A stretch of DNA of 64,000 nucleotides from Hungatella hathewayi (GTDB taxonomy: Bacteria; Bacillota; Clostridia; Lachnospirales; Lachnospiraceae), in the NCBI GenBank assembly GCA_025149285.1, contig CP102274.1, positions 2,247,501 to 2,311,500 of the forward strand, given 5' to 3'. The notes beneath the pieces are model-generated. The model searched no databases. It was given only the letters and a program-made list of their open reading frames with translations, and had not been told where the DNA came from. The translations under genes and the position numbers were made by a program. This document shows positions 26,140-35,575 of this stretch, piece after piece (positions within the stretch are counted from its first letter, which is position 1; every line of letters begins with the position of its first letter).

Positions 26140-26916
26140 CTAAGAAAGCTGATCTGAGCTTGTCCATTCAAAAGGTCCTTCGATGGTCACCGCAATTTGG
26201 TATATATCTGGACGAAAACTGGATTCAGAATATTCCATAATTCCCTCTTTCCAGTAAGCGGTTCGCTGAAATGTAAGAAGCGGAGATCCTGGCGTGACTC
26301 CAAGCAGGCGTGATTCCAGAAAACCGGAACTGGCCGAGGCGATGGTTTCTTCCACTTTCGTAACGACGAGACCATAGTATTCCTGCAGACAATGATACAG
26401 GATGAAGAATTTCCCGCTGTACTGTTCCAGGCCTGGGGCTAAAGAACATGGGACATAGCTGATGACATAGGCAAATACTGTGTCATTTAAACTTTTGATG
26501 CGCTGAATCCTGTAGACATCAGAGCCAATGGCGATGGAAAGAGCTTCGGCGATTTTTATTTCTGCCGGTACCATATCAACAAGGGCTTCCTGAGTGATGA
26601 TTTCTCCTTCCATGAGAGGAGAACCGCGAAAACTTGTTGCGTGATTTAAATTTCTGTACTCCTGAAATGGATAAGGCCGCGACCATTTCTTAGGACTGAT
26701 TACCTCTGTACCTTTTCCCTGCACGGTTTTTACCAGCCCATCTTCTTGCAGGAGAGCAATTGCTCTTCTTATGGTGGTACGGCTCGCAGAATACAGTTGT
26801 GTAAGTTCGTCCTCTGTGGGAAGAAGACTGCCTGCCCCATAGTTTCTGGAAGCAATTCTTTCTTTTATATCTCTGTAAATTTCCATATATTTTAATTTGT
26901 TCTTTGTCTGTACCAT
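26140..26916 (-). CDS. GntR family regulator with UTRA domain (copy 2)
   Basis: About 258 residues; ATG 26914-26916 has GGAGG 9-10 bases upstream on the minus strand (a TTG directly before it is also open). The winged helix is LPTEDELTQLYSASRTTIRR and then LVKTVQGKGTEV; the UTRA domain follows with VYRIQRIKSLNDTVFAYVIS and PLLTFQRTAYWKEGIMEYSES. Motif by motif it mirrors the 25207-25962 protein, showing gene duplication followed by divergence. It is the first gene on the minus side of the 327-base region shared with the ABC operon, so it is the likelier direct regulator of that operon. Confidence 0.9.
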   Translation of the reverse strand: MVQTKNKLKYMEIYRDIKERIASRNYGAGSLLPTEDELTQLYSASRTTIRRAIALLQEDGLVKTVQGKGTEVISPKKWSRPYPFQEYRNLNHATSFRGSPLMEGEIITQEALVDMVPAEIKIAEALSIAIGSDVYRIQRIKSLNDTVFAYVISYVPCSLAPGLEQYSGKFFILYHCLQEYYGLVVTKVEETIASASSGFLESRLLGVTPGSPLLTFQRTAYWKEGIMEYSESSFRPDIYQIAVTIEGPFEWTSSDQLS

Positions 26917-27243
26917 CAAAAGATACCTCCATGAAATAAAATGAAATGAATCCTAAAGGGGAAATAAGTATGTATTAGATACCTTATACATTACTATACA
27001 TATCATAAAATAGATACAAATACAACGAAACATACGAAAAAAACGCGTTATAACAAACAAAATAGCAAAATTCATAAAAATATAGGACCATTATTGTGAA
27101 AAAATACCATTGAAAAATGAGGCTATTATGGTAATCTTGTAAAAGATGAATTAGATATGAATTTGTATTTTAAATGTATCTTAATCGTCAGAGAGTCTAA
27201 ACACAGACAGTCACAATTGTGACCAGAATAAGGAGGAAGGTAT
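26917..27243. promoter_or_regulatory. AT-rich divergent regulatory region between the GntR gene and the ABC operon
   Basis: 327 bases without a gene, much richer in A/T than the surroundings. Visible elements: GTATTAGATAC (26972-26982), a GTAT-N3-ATAC palindrome of the size bound by GntR proteins; related ATAGATAC and GTATCTTA words further on; and the perfect 14-base palindrome GTCACAATTGTGAC (27210-27223) just before the AAGGAGGAAGG ribosome site. No convincing -35/-10 pair was fixed; TTGAAA at about 27111 with a TAATCT-like -10 is one weak option. Confidence 0.5.
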
Positions 27244-28896
27244 ATGAAGCTGAAAAAAGTATTGGCAGTGGCTCTGGCAGTGACCATGCTGGGAAGTCTG
27301 ACAGCATGTGGAGGCAACGGGGGAAGCGGTGAAACGGCGGTTAAGACTCCGGTGGGGAAGGAAGCTTCTGCAGAGGGGGAAAAAATTGTTAACATTGCGA
27401 TGACGACTACAATGGGGGACTTAGATCCGTTTGCACCTCCTACGCAGGGGCGTAATTTTCTGCGGTACGCTGTCTATGACAATATTGCCATTTTCAAGGA
27501 TTTCGGAACCAGCTGGGATCAGATGCAGTGGGTTATGGCAAAGAATATCGAGCAGAAGGACGACGTAACGTTTGAGATTGAACTTTATAATTATATACAC
27601 GATGCGTTGGGAAATCCGATTAATGCAAACGATGTGGTGTTCTGTTTAAACAGCATTTCGCAATCGGGAAACTTCACGAGGTTTACAAACTATATGGAAT
27701 CAGCCACGGTGATCGATGACTATAATCTGGAAATCAAATTAAAGACAACTACTGTGGGCGCTTTTGAATATATGCTGGCCCAGTGTTGTATTGTGAGCCA
27801 GAAGACATATGAAGAATATAAGGATCAGTTTTCCACAAAACCGATTACCTCAGGAGCCTATCAGGTGACAGAATGTGTTTCCGGTTCCTATTATGTACTG
27901 GAGAAAAATCCGGATTACTGGCAGACGGATAAGAACTTGAGAAGCTATGCGGCCAATGCGTACGACCAGGGTGTTGACAAACTTGTTTACAACATTGTCA
28001 CGGAAGCCAGCCAGGCAACGATTGCTCTTCAGATGGGGGAAGACGATATCATTACTGTTTGCAACAATGCGGAGATCGGTTACTTCATGAACCAGGACGG
28101 TACACCGACTGAGGGATACAGTGTAAATAAGGTGCTATCCTCAGCCCCCATGATTCTTGCGTTTAACATGGACGAAGGCCAGATGTTCGACGGTAATCTG
28201 GCGCTGCGTCAGGCTATCTGCTATGCCATCAATCAGGAAGACATCATTGCCGGTGGCTTAAGAGGGAATGGCGAGGCCATCAGGGATTTGGGCGATAAGC
28301 TCTGCGGCGATTACAACCCGGATTGGAACAATGAAGATTACTATGATTTTGATCTGAACCAGGCGAAAGCAATGCTTGACGAAGCAGGCTATCCGGGAGG
28401 GATTGATCCGGCAACGGGGGCCCCTCTTCATATCCGCCTGCTGATCGATCAGCAGTACAAAGACACTGCGGTAGTGATTCAGAGTCAGCTGATTGCAGCT
28501 GGACTGGATGTAGAGATCAACGCTTACGATAACTCTCTGCTGGCTACGTATCAGTATGACCCGGCTCAGTGGGATTTATATGTATTTATACAGGGAACGG
28601 AGTGTTACGTGACAAGTATTTACGATGGAATCTTTGACGCCGGTGCAGATGGGAAAGCTCCTAAGTGCTTTGTAAAAGATGAAGCATTACAGAATCTGGT
28701 GGAAGCCGCTCATGAAATCAGCACACACGGCGACGAGACAGTGGAAGCGCTGCATGATTACGTCCGTGATAATGCATATGCATACGGACTCTATCAGTCC
28801 TATACGTTCTCTGTTGGACGTGACACCATTGGTCTCGTCAATCACCCGTGGGGACAGCTGGTAGGACCGGCGTGTGACTATACGAATTTTAAGTGA
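27244..28896 (+). CDS. ABC transporter substrate-binding lipoprotein, peptide/nickel (family 5) type
   Basis: A 550-residue precursor with a lipoprotein signal: KKVLAVALAVTMLGSLTAC, Cys22 being the lipidated residue, followed by a Gly/Ser-rich linker. The mature part fits the SBP family 5 (DppA/OppA/NikA) fold and length (NANDVVFCLNSI, TSGAYQVTECVSG, LALRQAICYAINQEDI, NQAKAMLDEAGYPGG). It delivers a solute to the permease pair encoded downstream. Family 5 proteins bind peptides but also opines, nickel complexes, sugars and siderophores, so peptide is only the default. AAGGAGGAAGG precedes ATG 27244. Confidence 0.93.
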   Translation: MKLKKVLAVALAVTMLGSLTACGGNGGSGETAVKTPVGKEASAEGEKIVNIAMTTTMGDLDPFAPPTQGRNFLRYAVYDNIAIFKDFGTSWDQMQWVMAKNIEQKDDVTFEIELYNYIHDALGNPINANDVVFCLNSISQSGNFTRFTNYMESATVIDDYNLEIKLKTTTVGAFEYMLAQCCIVSQKTYEEYKDQFSTKPITSGAYQVTECVSGSYYVLEKNPDYWQTDKNLRSYAANAYDQGVDKLVYNIVTEASQATIALQMGEDDIITVCNNAEIGYFMNQDGTPTEGYSVNKVLSSAPMILAFNMDEGQMFDGNLALRQAICYAINQEDIIAGGLRGNGEAIRDLGDKLCGDYNPDWNNEDYYDFDLNQAKAMLDEAGYPGGIDPATGAPLHIRLLIDQQYKDTAVVIQSQLIAAGLDVEINAYDNSLLATYQYDPAQWDLYVFIQGTECYVTSIYDGIFDAGADGKAPKCFVKDEALQNLVEAAHEISTHGDETVEALHDYVRDNAYAYGLYQSYTFSVGRDTIGLVNHPWGQLVGPACDYTNFK

Positions 28897-28906
28897 GGTC
28901 TATTCA

Positions 28907-29875
28907 ATGGGTAAATATATTGCGAAAAGAATTTTGTGGCTGATTCCGGTTATTATGGGTGTGACATTTCTGATTTTTACAATCATGTTCTTCATTCCTG
29001 GTGATCCGGTGGTTATCATGCTTGGATCCAGTGCAACGCCGGCGGAGATTGAACAGGCAAGAGAGATGCTGGGCTTAAACGGCTCGTATCTCCACCGGTT
29101 CTGGAATTACGCCAGCGGAGTGTTTTTACGTTTTGATCTGGGGACCTCCTTTCAGTACGGAACCAGCGTTACAGCGGACATGCTGACTCGTTTTCCAAGA
29201 ACATTTACGCTGGCTGTGGCCAGTATGCTGATCTCCATCTGTGTGGGGGTGCCGCTTGGGGTAATCGCGGCAACCCACCAGAATACGGTTTCCGACCGTG
29301 CCTCCATGATTGTTGCCATGTTTGGCGTATCCATGCCTTCCTTCTGGCTGGCGATTCTGCTGGTACTTTTATTTTCCATGAAGCTGGGGCTGCTTCCCTC
29401 TTATGGAATCGGAGGGCTAAAATTTTATATCCTTCCGGCTATCGCCAACTCCTTTGGCGGAATCGCCGGATTCGCCAGACAGACGCGGTCCAGTGTGCTG
29501 GAGTGTATCCGGGCGGATTATGTGACAACAGCGAGGGCTAAGGGGGTGAGCGAGAAGAAGGTTCTTATGGGGCATATTCTTCCAAACTCCATGATACCGA
29601 TTATCACCTACGCGGGTACACAGTTCTCCGGCCTTTTAGGAGGCGCCATAGTCATCGAAAATGTATTTACGATTCCTGGAATTGGTACCTATATGGTACA
29701 GGCAATCAATTACCGTGATTATGGGGCAGTACAGGGATCTGTTATTTTCTCGGCGATCACTTTCAGTGTGGTCATGCTGATCGTGGATGTTATCTACGCC
29801 TATGTCGACCCCAGAATCAAAGCCCAGTATGAGAATAAGCAGAGGAGTACAAAGAATGGAAAAAATAAAAAATAA
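28907..29875 (+). CDS. ABC transporter permease, DppB/OppB type
   Basis: About 322 residues from ATG 28907 (GTGAGGTC upstream; the frame is open from 28874). Six predicted membrane segments, starting LWLIPVIMGVTFLIFTIMFF. The family's EAA loop region is seen as VTTARAKGVSEKKVLMGHILPNS around residues 205-228. The N-terminal FIPGDPV motif is typical of DppB. It forms the channel heterodimer with the next gene, which overlaps its 3' end by 20 bases. Confidence 0.93.
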   Translation: MGKYIAKRILWLIPVIMGVTFLIFTIMFFIPGDPVVIMLGSSATPAEIEQAREMLGLNGSYLHRFWNYASGVFLRFDLGTSFQYGTSVTADMLTRFPRTFTLAVASMLISICVGVPLGVIAATHQNTVSDRASMIVAMFGVSMPSFWLAILLVLLFSMKLGLLPSYGIGGLKFYILPAIANSFGGIAGFARQTRSSVLECIRADYVTTARAKGVSEKKVLMGHILPNSMIPIITYAGTQFSGLLGGAIVIENVFTIPGIGTYMVQAINYRDYGAVQGSVIFSAITFSVVMLIVDVIYAYVDPRIKAQYENKQRSTKNGKNKK

Positions 29876-30755
29876 TACTGCGTCTGCTGCTGCGGGCGGT
29901 ACGAAGAGAAAAAATGAATCCATGTTTTCAATCTTTTTGAGAAGAATGGCGAGACGGAAAGAAGCCATGTTTGGTCTGTCCATTTTGATTATCCTGGCGG
30001 TTCTGGCAATTCTGGCCCCATACATCTGCCGCTACAATTACGCAGAAATGAATTTACAGAATGCGTTTGCACCACCTTCGAGAGAGCATTGGCTGGGGAC
30101 GGATTCCATGGGCAGAGATATGCTTTCGAGAATCCTGTACGGCGGACGATTCTCCCTTTCTGTCGGAATCATCTCCGTGGCGATTTCAGGAACTGGAGGG
30201 CTGATTCTGGGATCGATCGCCGGTTTTTTCGGAGGGAAGGTGGATAACTTAATCATGCGTTTCCTGGATATTTTTCACTCGATTCCCCAGGTACTCATGG
30301 CAATCTGTGTCTCTTCCGTTTTGGGAGCCGGGTTCTTTAAGACGGTTCTTGCAGTGGGAATCGCTGGCATCCCTAACTTTGCCCGGACGATTCGCGCTAA
30401 TATCCTGGCCATCCGCGGACTGGAATACATAGAGGCGGCGGAGTCTATCAACTGCAGAAATGCAAGAATTATCTTCCGGCACGTCATCCCTAATGCAATC
30501 ACGCCGTTTATTGTTCATTGTACTCTGGCGATTGCCGGCGGCCTGATCGTTTCGGCGACCTTAAGCTATATCGGTCTTGGTGTCCAGCCGCCGCTGCCGG
30601 AGTGGGGGGCCATGCTGTCTGATGCCAGATCCTACGTGCGGCAGTATCCATATCTGATGATTTGTCCGGGTGTGTTTATCATGATTGTTGTCATGTCGTT
30701 TAATCTGATCGGGGACGCAGTTCGTGATGCGCTTGATCCAAAGCTGAATAAGTAA
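29856..30755 (+). CDS. ABC transporter permease, DppC/OppC type
   Basis: About 299 residues from ATG 29856 (AGAGGAG upstream), starting inside the preceding gene. It has the OppC-type N-terminal helix (FGLSILIILAVLAILAPYI), the HWLGTDSMGRDMLSRILYGGR motif just after it, and the EAA loop (EYIEAAESINCRNARIIFRH). Six membrane segments are expected. It pairs with the DppB-type permease. Confidence 0.93.
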   Translation: MEKIKNNTASAAAGGTKRKNESMFSIFLRRMARRKEAMFGLSILIILAVLAILAPYICRYNYAEMNLQNAFAPPSREHWLGTDSMGRDMLSRILYGGRFSLSVGIISVAISGTGGLILGSIAGFFGGKVDNLIMRFLDIFHSIPQVLMAICVSSVLGAGFFKTVLAVGIAGIPNFARTIRANILAIRGLEYIEAAESINCRNARIIFRHVIPNAITPFIVHCTLAIAGGLIVSATLSYIGLGVQPPLPEWGAMLSDARSYVRQYPYLMICPGVFIMIVVMSFNLIGDAVRDALDPKLNK

Positions 30756-30777
30756 CTCATAACAAAGAGGTGTGTAT

Positions 30778-31779
30778 ATGATAAATAAAAAGATCGAAAC
30801 AGATTCCTTCCTGTCAGTAAAGGAACTGGTCGTAGAGTATACAATGGAGGGAGAGGTCGTACATGCGGTCAATGGAGTCTCTTTTCATCTGGAAAAGGGG
30901 AAGACGCTGGCATTGGTTGGAGAGACGGGAGCCGGCAAGACGTCCATTGCAAAGGCGATCTTACGTGTCCTTCCTGATCCGCCTGCCAGAGTGCCGTCCG
31001 GAAGCGTGTATTTAGATGGTGTAGATTTGCTGCAGCTGAAAGAGGAGGAGATGCGAAAGGTCCGGGGGAATAAGATATCCATGATTTTTCAGGATCCGAT
31101 GACGGCGCTTAACCCGGTCAAACGGGTAGGAGAGCAGATCGCCGAGGGAATCCGGCAGCATCAGAAGATAAGCCGGGCGGAAGCTTTAAACCGTGCCTGC
31201 GATATGCTTAACATGGTGGGCATCTCGGATGACCGTGTAAACGATTATCCGCACCAGTTTTCGGGTGGAATGAAACAGCGGGTAGTCATTGCCATGGCGC
31301 TGGCCTGCAGCCCTGATCTGCTGCTGGCGGACGAACCGACCACAGCCCTGGACGTAACGATTCAGGCGCAGGTACTGGAGATGATTAAAGCCCTGAGAGA
31401 TCAGATGAATACGGCTATGATTATGATCACCCATGACCTGGGAGTTGTCGCTGACGTAGCAGATGATGTGGCGGTGGTCTATGCAGGAGAGATTATAGAA
31501 TACGGATCCAAGGAAGCTGTCTATGATAATCCCTCCCATCCCTATACACGGGGACTTTTTGGCGCCCTGCCGGATCTGAGCAAGGAAGTCCGAAGGCTGA
31601 ATCCCATTGAGGGTCTTCCGCCTGATCCGATCCATTTGCCCGAAGGCTGCGCGTTTCACCCAAGATGTCCATACGCCACAGAAGAGTGCAGAAAACACCC
31701 GGTTCCCTTACGGGAAGTAGAAACGGGTCACTGGAACCGTTGCTTAAAAAACGGTACAGTTCAGAAAAAGGAGGATTGA
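30778..31779 (+). CDS. Peptide-type ABC transporter ATPase, DppD/OppD type
   Basis: 333 residues, ATG 30778 with AAAGAGG upstream. Walker [10 protein letters not shown] is near residue 45, signature FSGGMKQR near 160, Walker [13 protein letters not shown] near 180, and the switch His in MITHDLGVV. The C-terminal oligopeptide-transporter extension contains [14 protein letters not shown]. It couples ATP hydrolysis to import through the two permeases and pairs with the ATPase encoded one base downstream. Confidence 0.94.
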   Translation: MINKKIETDSFLSVKELVVEYTMEGEVVHAVNGVSFHLEKGKTLALVGETGAGKTSIAKAILRVLPDPPARVPSGSVYLDGVDLLQLKEEEMRKVRGNKISMIFQDPMTALNPVKRVGEQIAEGIRQHQKISRAEALNRACDMLNMVGISDDRVNDYPHQFSGGMKQRVVIAMALACSPDLLLADEPTTALDVTIQAQVLEMIKALRDQMNTAMIMITHDLGVVADVADDVAVVYAGEIIEYGSKEAVYDNPSHPYTRGLFGALPDLSKEVRRLNPIEGLPPDPIHLPEGCAFHPRCPYATEECRKHPVPLREVETGHWNRCLKNGTVQKKED

Positions 31780-31780
31780 C

Positions 31781-32740
31781 ATGGAGGCATTAATCGAGGC
31801 GCGAAATCTCAAAAAGCATTTTGATTCTCCAAAAGGAAAAGTGCATGCGGTGGACGATGTGTCATTTAAAATCATGCCGGGCCGTACCATGGGGGTGGTT
31901 GGCGAGTCCGGATGCGGTAAATCAACTCTGGGACGGACGATGATCCATCTTCTGCAGAGCACAGAGGGCTCAATTTATTTTGAGGGAGAAGACGTGACAA
32001 AAGTAAAGGACAAGGAATTAAAACAGCTCAGAGAGAAGATGCAGATTATATTTCAGGACCCGTATGCTTCGCTGAACCCGCGTATGACGGTAAAAGCTAT
32101 CATCCAGGAACCGCTGATTTTGTCGAAGCGCTTCTCAGACAGAGGTTCCTTAGAGGCTGAGACCGTCCGGATCATGGATTTGGTGGGAATCGAGGAGCGT
32201 TTAAGAAATGCATACCCTCATGAACTGGATGGGGGACGACGCCAGCGTGTGGGAATCGGCCGGGCGCTGGCCCTAAATCCGAAGTTTGTGGTATGTGACG
32301 AACCGGTTTCCGCTCTGGACGTATCCATTCAGGCGCAGATTTTGAATCTGCTTATGGATTTACAGGATGAATACCATCTGACCTATATGTTTATTACCCA
32401 TGATTTGTCAGTTGTACGTCATATTTCCCATGATATCTGCGTCATGTATTTAGGCCAGCTGGTGGAGACGGCGCCGTCCGGTGAATTGTTTGAAAAGCAG
32501 CTGCATCCATATTCCAGGGCACTGCTCTCTGCGATACCATCAGTGGATATCCATGCGAAGAGAGAGCGAATTATATTAAAGGGGGAGATCACTTCTCCGG
32601 TTAATCCGAAACCAGGCTGCAGATTCGCCTCGCGCTGTCCCTATGTTTGTGATAAATGCCACGAGCCACAGCATCTGGAGGAACTGCTTCCGAACCATTT
32701 CGTTTCCTGCTGCCGTGCCAGAGAAATAGGTGGCCTGTAA
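31781..32740 (+). CDS. Peptide-type ABC transporter ATPase, DppF/OppF type
   Basis: 319 residues. Walker A GESGCGKST is near residue 42, Q-loop IFQDPYASLNPRM, Walker B FVVCDEPVSALD, switch FITHDLSVV, and the C-terminal extension CRFASRCPYVCDKC. The ABC signature reads LDGGRRQR rather than LSGGQRQR; I recall this variant in many clostridial DppF proteins, so it need not mean loss of activity. It starts one base after the DppD stop. Confidence 0.93.
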   Translation: MEALIEARNLKKHFDSPKGKVHAVDDVSFKIMPGRTMGVVGESGCGKSTLGRTMIHLLQSTEGSIYFEGEDVTKVKDKELKQLREKMQIIFQDPYASLNPRMTVKAIIQEPLILSKRFSDRGSLEAETVRIMDLVGIEERLRNAYPHELDGGRRQRVGIGRALALNPKFVVCDEPVSALDVSIQAQILNLLMDLQDEYHLTYMFITHDLSVVRHISHDICVMYLGQLVETAPSGELFEKQLHPYSRALLSAIPSVDIHAKRERIILKGEITSPVNPKPGCRFASRCPYVCDKCHEPQHLEELLPNHFVSCCRAREIGGL

Positions 32741-32770
32741 CCCGGTATTCAGCAGAATAGGAGACTAGAA

Positions 32771-33991
32771 ATGAGCAGCAGTATAGCACTAAAAACGAGT
32801 AAAACAGAAGAAAAGATCCCCGACAAAATCTGGAACGCTTCTTTCATCAGTGTATTTATCGCCAATATGCTGATGTTTATGGGACAGCAGATGATGAACA
32901 CCCTGGTGGCCAAATATGCCAACCATCTGGGAGCCGCACCCATCATCGTGGGACTGGTGACCAGCGCGTTTGCTTACACAGCACTGATCTTCAAGATTTT
33001 CGCAGCACCAGCTATAGACACATTTAACAAACGGTATATTCTGGTATTTGCCATGCTGATTATGGCGGCGTCCTATGCCGGATACAGCTTTTCCGGATCC
33101 ATCCCGGTACTTCTGGCCAGCAGGCTTCTTCAGGGGGCGGGGCAGGCCTTCTCGGCTACATGCTGCCTGGCGCTGGCTACGGACACTCTGCCTCCGGATC
33201 GTCTGGGTACCGGTATTTCTTACTTTTCCCTGGCTCAGGTTATCTGCCAGTCTATAGGACCTACCATCGGTCTGTCACTATCCAGAACGATCGGCTACCA
33301 TTATACATTTATGATCGGGGCGGTTACCATGTGTCTGGCGGCGGTGGCGGCCAGCCGGATCCGCAACAAGCACGTCAAATCCGTAAAACGGTACAGCATT
33401 TCCCTTGACAGTATAATCGCCAGGGAGGCGATACTTCCTGCTGTACTGATGTTTTTGCTCTGTATGGTTTATTATAACATCACAACATTTCTTGTCATTT
33501 ACGCGGAGGAAAGGGGATGCGGTGTAAACATCGGGTATTTTTTCACCGTATATGCGGTGACGCTTCTGGTGACCAGGCCGGTGATTGGCAGATTCGGCGA
33601 TAAACACGGCCTGGTAAAAATCTTTATTCCCGCCATGTTCTGCTTTGCGCTGGCATTTCTGCTGATCAGCTTTGCAACCAACATATGGATGTTTTTGCTG
33701 GCTGCCTTTGTCTCGGCGTTTGGATATGGTGCATGTCAACCATCAGTGCAGACGCTGTGCATGAAATGTGTACCAAAGGAAAAGCGGGGAGCCGGAAGCT
33801 CCACCAACTATATTGGCCAGGATCTTGGAAACCTGGTGGGACCACTGATTGCAGGCTCTCTGGCTGGTCGCTTCGGCTATGCAGCCATGTGGAGAATCAT
33901 GATCCTCCCGGTAGCATTAGCACTGGTCATCGTGCTTATGTTCCGAACCAGGATTAATTCAGCCGGGCAGGAGAAAGAGGAGGCAGTTTGA
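32771..33991 (+). CDS. MFS transporter
   Basis: A 406-residue major facilitator with about 12 membrane segments. The loop between helices 2 and 3 (APAIDTFNKRYILVF) and ASRLLQGAGQAFSATC match drug/efflux-type MFS proteins (motifs A and C-like). It lies 30 bases after the ABC importer ATPase and overlaps the hydrolase gene by one base (TGATG), so it belongs to the same operon. It may export the product left after processing of the imported compound. That is inference. Confidence 0.87.
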   Translation: MSSSIALKTSKTEEKIPDKIWNASFISVFIANMLMFMGQQMMNTLVAKYANHLGAAPIIVGLVTSAFAYTALIFKIFAAPAIDTFNKRYILVFAMLIMAASYAGYSFSGSIPVLLASRLLQGAGQAFSATCCLALATDTLPPDRLGTGISYFSLAQVICQSIGPTIGLSLSRTIGYHYTFMIGAVTMCLAAVAASRIRNKHVKSVKRYSISLDSIIAREAILPAVLMFLLCMVYYNITTFLVIYAEERGCGVNIGYFFTVYAVTLLVTRPVIGRFGDKHGLVKIFIPAMFCFALAFLLISFATNIWMFLLAAFVSAFGYGACQPSVQTLCMKCVPKEKRGAGSSTNYIGQDLGNLVGPLIAGSLAGRFGYAAMWRIMILPVALALVIVLMFRTRINSAGQEKEEAV

Positions 33992-35220
33992 TGAATCGAA
34001 AAGACTACTGGTCTCCGGAGACGAATCCGGAGACAGGAGAGAAGTTTGCCAGAGTGCTGGAGTACTTCCATACCGCCCATAACGGAAGCGCGGATATCGA
34101 CAGCATGATTGACAGTCCATATGGAGAAGCGTGTGCCAGACGGATGCAGCTCCGTTTTAAATATGAACATGATGCCATGGGTGAGGCCGCTATGGAGTAT
34201 TACAGGGGCTGCGGTCTAAAAAAAGAGATGTACGACGGTGAGGATTACTATGCCCGTTGGGTGATCTTAACACCTGTGGAAATGGAGACGGAGGAAGGCA
34301 GAAAGAAAAAATATCCGATTGTCTTCTATAACCACGGCGGCGGCAATTCCATTGAGTGCGAGGAATTCTCTCTGGGATTTGCTGAATTAGCGGGAAGAGA
34401 TAAATTTATGGTGGCTTATTTACAGAATACCAACTGGGAGAACTTTGAGCGTGTGTTGGAGCTGATCAGTGAGAGATACCCTCTGGACCGGGAACGTGTC
34501 TATCTCTGCGGCTATTCTCAGGGGGGATATCAGGTCACATCTGCTTATTTCCGAATTCCATGGAAGCTGACCGCGGTGGGACCCTGCGGAAATGATATCT
34601 ACAGGGAATACGATAATTTTAACGTACCCTATACGGAGGAGGAAACACAGAATTTAAAGAATGCTCTGGTGCCGTTTATGCAGGTGGTAGGAGTATGCGA
34701 GGCCTCCAGCTTTGTTCCGATTAATGACTGGAAACCGAGGAAGGACTGGGGCAGAGAATGCAGCGGAGAAACGTATCTGGATGACCGCCGCGACGACTCA
34801 AAGGACCCGACCCGGATCCACGGCGGCCGCCGCCGGTTCAGCGATATGCCGGTACCGCCTGAGGGGGAAGACAGGCACGAATGGATGATCGGCCGTTTAA
34901 ACAAGCGCATGGATACCTTAAACTGTGAACCAAGGGATTCAAAAACGTGTATCTCTTATCTGAATACTCCGGAGGATGAACTTCATCACGTTCTGGGATT
35001 TTATGGGGACAAGGAGGAGATTATCTGGCACTACGGCTATAAATATTACACGCTGAATATCTGGAACAGGGAGCATATTAATGCGTTCCGCTATGTTGCG
35101 GTGGAAAATAATCCCCACTGGCCGCCGGTTCTCATGGCAGAACTCCTGTGGGACTTCTTCAAGCAGTTCAGGAGAGATGGTAAGACGGGGAAGATTGTGG
35201 AAGAGGAGTATCGATACTGA
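33991..35220 (+). CDS. Alpha/beta hydrolase, esterase-like
   Basis: About 409 residues, no signal peptide. Nucleophile elbow GYSQGG with Ser176, oxyanion loop NHGGGNS near residues 113-119, and a candidate catalytic His in ELHHVLGFYG near residue 332. Between them lies an insert rich in charged residues (DDRRDDSKDPTR). It resembles PHB-depolymerase/acyl-esterase type alpha/beta hydrolases, but I cannot place it in a named family. Last gene of the ABC/MFS operon, translationally coupled by TGATG. The natural reading is a cytoplasmic hydrolase acting on the compound imported by the family 5 ABC system. Confidence 0.8.
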   Translation: MNRKDYWSPETNPETGEKFARVLEYFHTAHNGSADIDSMIDSPYGEACARRMQLRFKYEHDAMGEAAMEYYRGCGLKKEMYDGEDYYARWVILTPVEMETEEGRKKKYPIVFYNHGGGNSIECEEFSLGFAELAGRDKFMVAYLQNTNWENFERVLELISERYPLDRERVYLCGYSQGGYQVTSAYFRIPWKLTAVGPCGNDIYREYDNFNVPYTEEETQNLKNALVPFMQVVGVCEASSFVPINDWKPRKDWGRECSGETYLDDRRDDSKDPTRIHGGRRRFSDMPVPPEGEDRHEWMIGRLNKRMDTLNCEPRDSKTCISYLNTPEDELHHVLGFYGDKEEIIWHYGYKYYTLNIWNREHINAFRYVAVENNPHWPPVLMAELLWDFFKQFRRDGKTGKIVEEEYRY

Positions 35221-35262
35221 TTGACTGTAAGAATGTGAAATTTTAATAGGTTTATTGGATTG

Positions 35263-35289
35263 GCCAGCGAATAACTACGCTGGCTTTTT
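35263..35289 (+). terminator. Rho-independent terminator after the ABC/MFS/hydrolase operon
   Basis: GCCAGCG (35263-35269) and CGCTGGC (35278-35284) with an 8-base loop, followed by TTTTT. Confidence 0.9.
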
Positions 35290-35435
35290 CGAGTTAAATC
35301 TAACGCATAAAGTGTTTCATTATCCGGTCCGTATTCCTGCTTAAAGAAGTTAAACTGAATTCCGGTAGTAAAAGAAACGCAATTATGGTAAAATATGTAT
35401 TGAATGGTTCTGTAATTACGGTTTTGACAATTTTC

Positions 35436-35464
35436 TTGACAGTTTGGATTGCATCTATTATAGT
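35436..35464 (+). promoter_or_regulatory. Sigma-A promoter of the PAS-GGDEF-EAL gene
   Basis: TTGACA (35436-35441), 17 bases, TATAGT (35459-35464). The leader is about 105 bases. A second TTGACA lies just upstream at 35424-35429. Confidence 0.72.
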
Positions 35465-35575
35465 ACAATGTATTATTGAAATGGAAAGATAAACACCAAA
35501 GGATAGAAGGCAGCTTAGGATAAACATAAAGAAATTATATGATTAGAAAACCGTACACAGGAAGAAGGGGAGACA

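Noticed and set aside
32200..32260. LDGGRRQR signature of the OppF-type ATPase read as a defect
   Set aside because: The variant is, to my knowledge, common in clostridial DppF-type ATPases, and all other motifs are intact.
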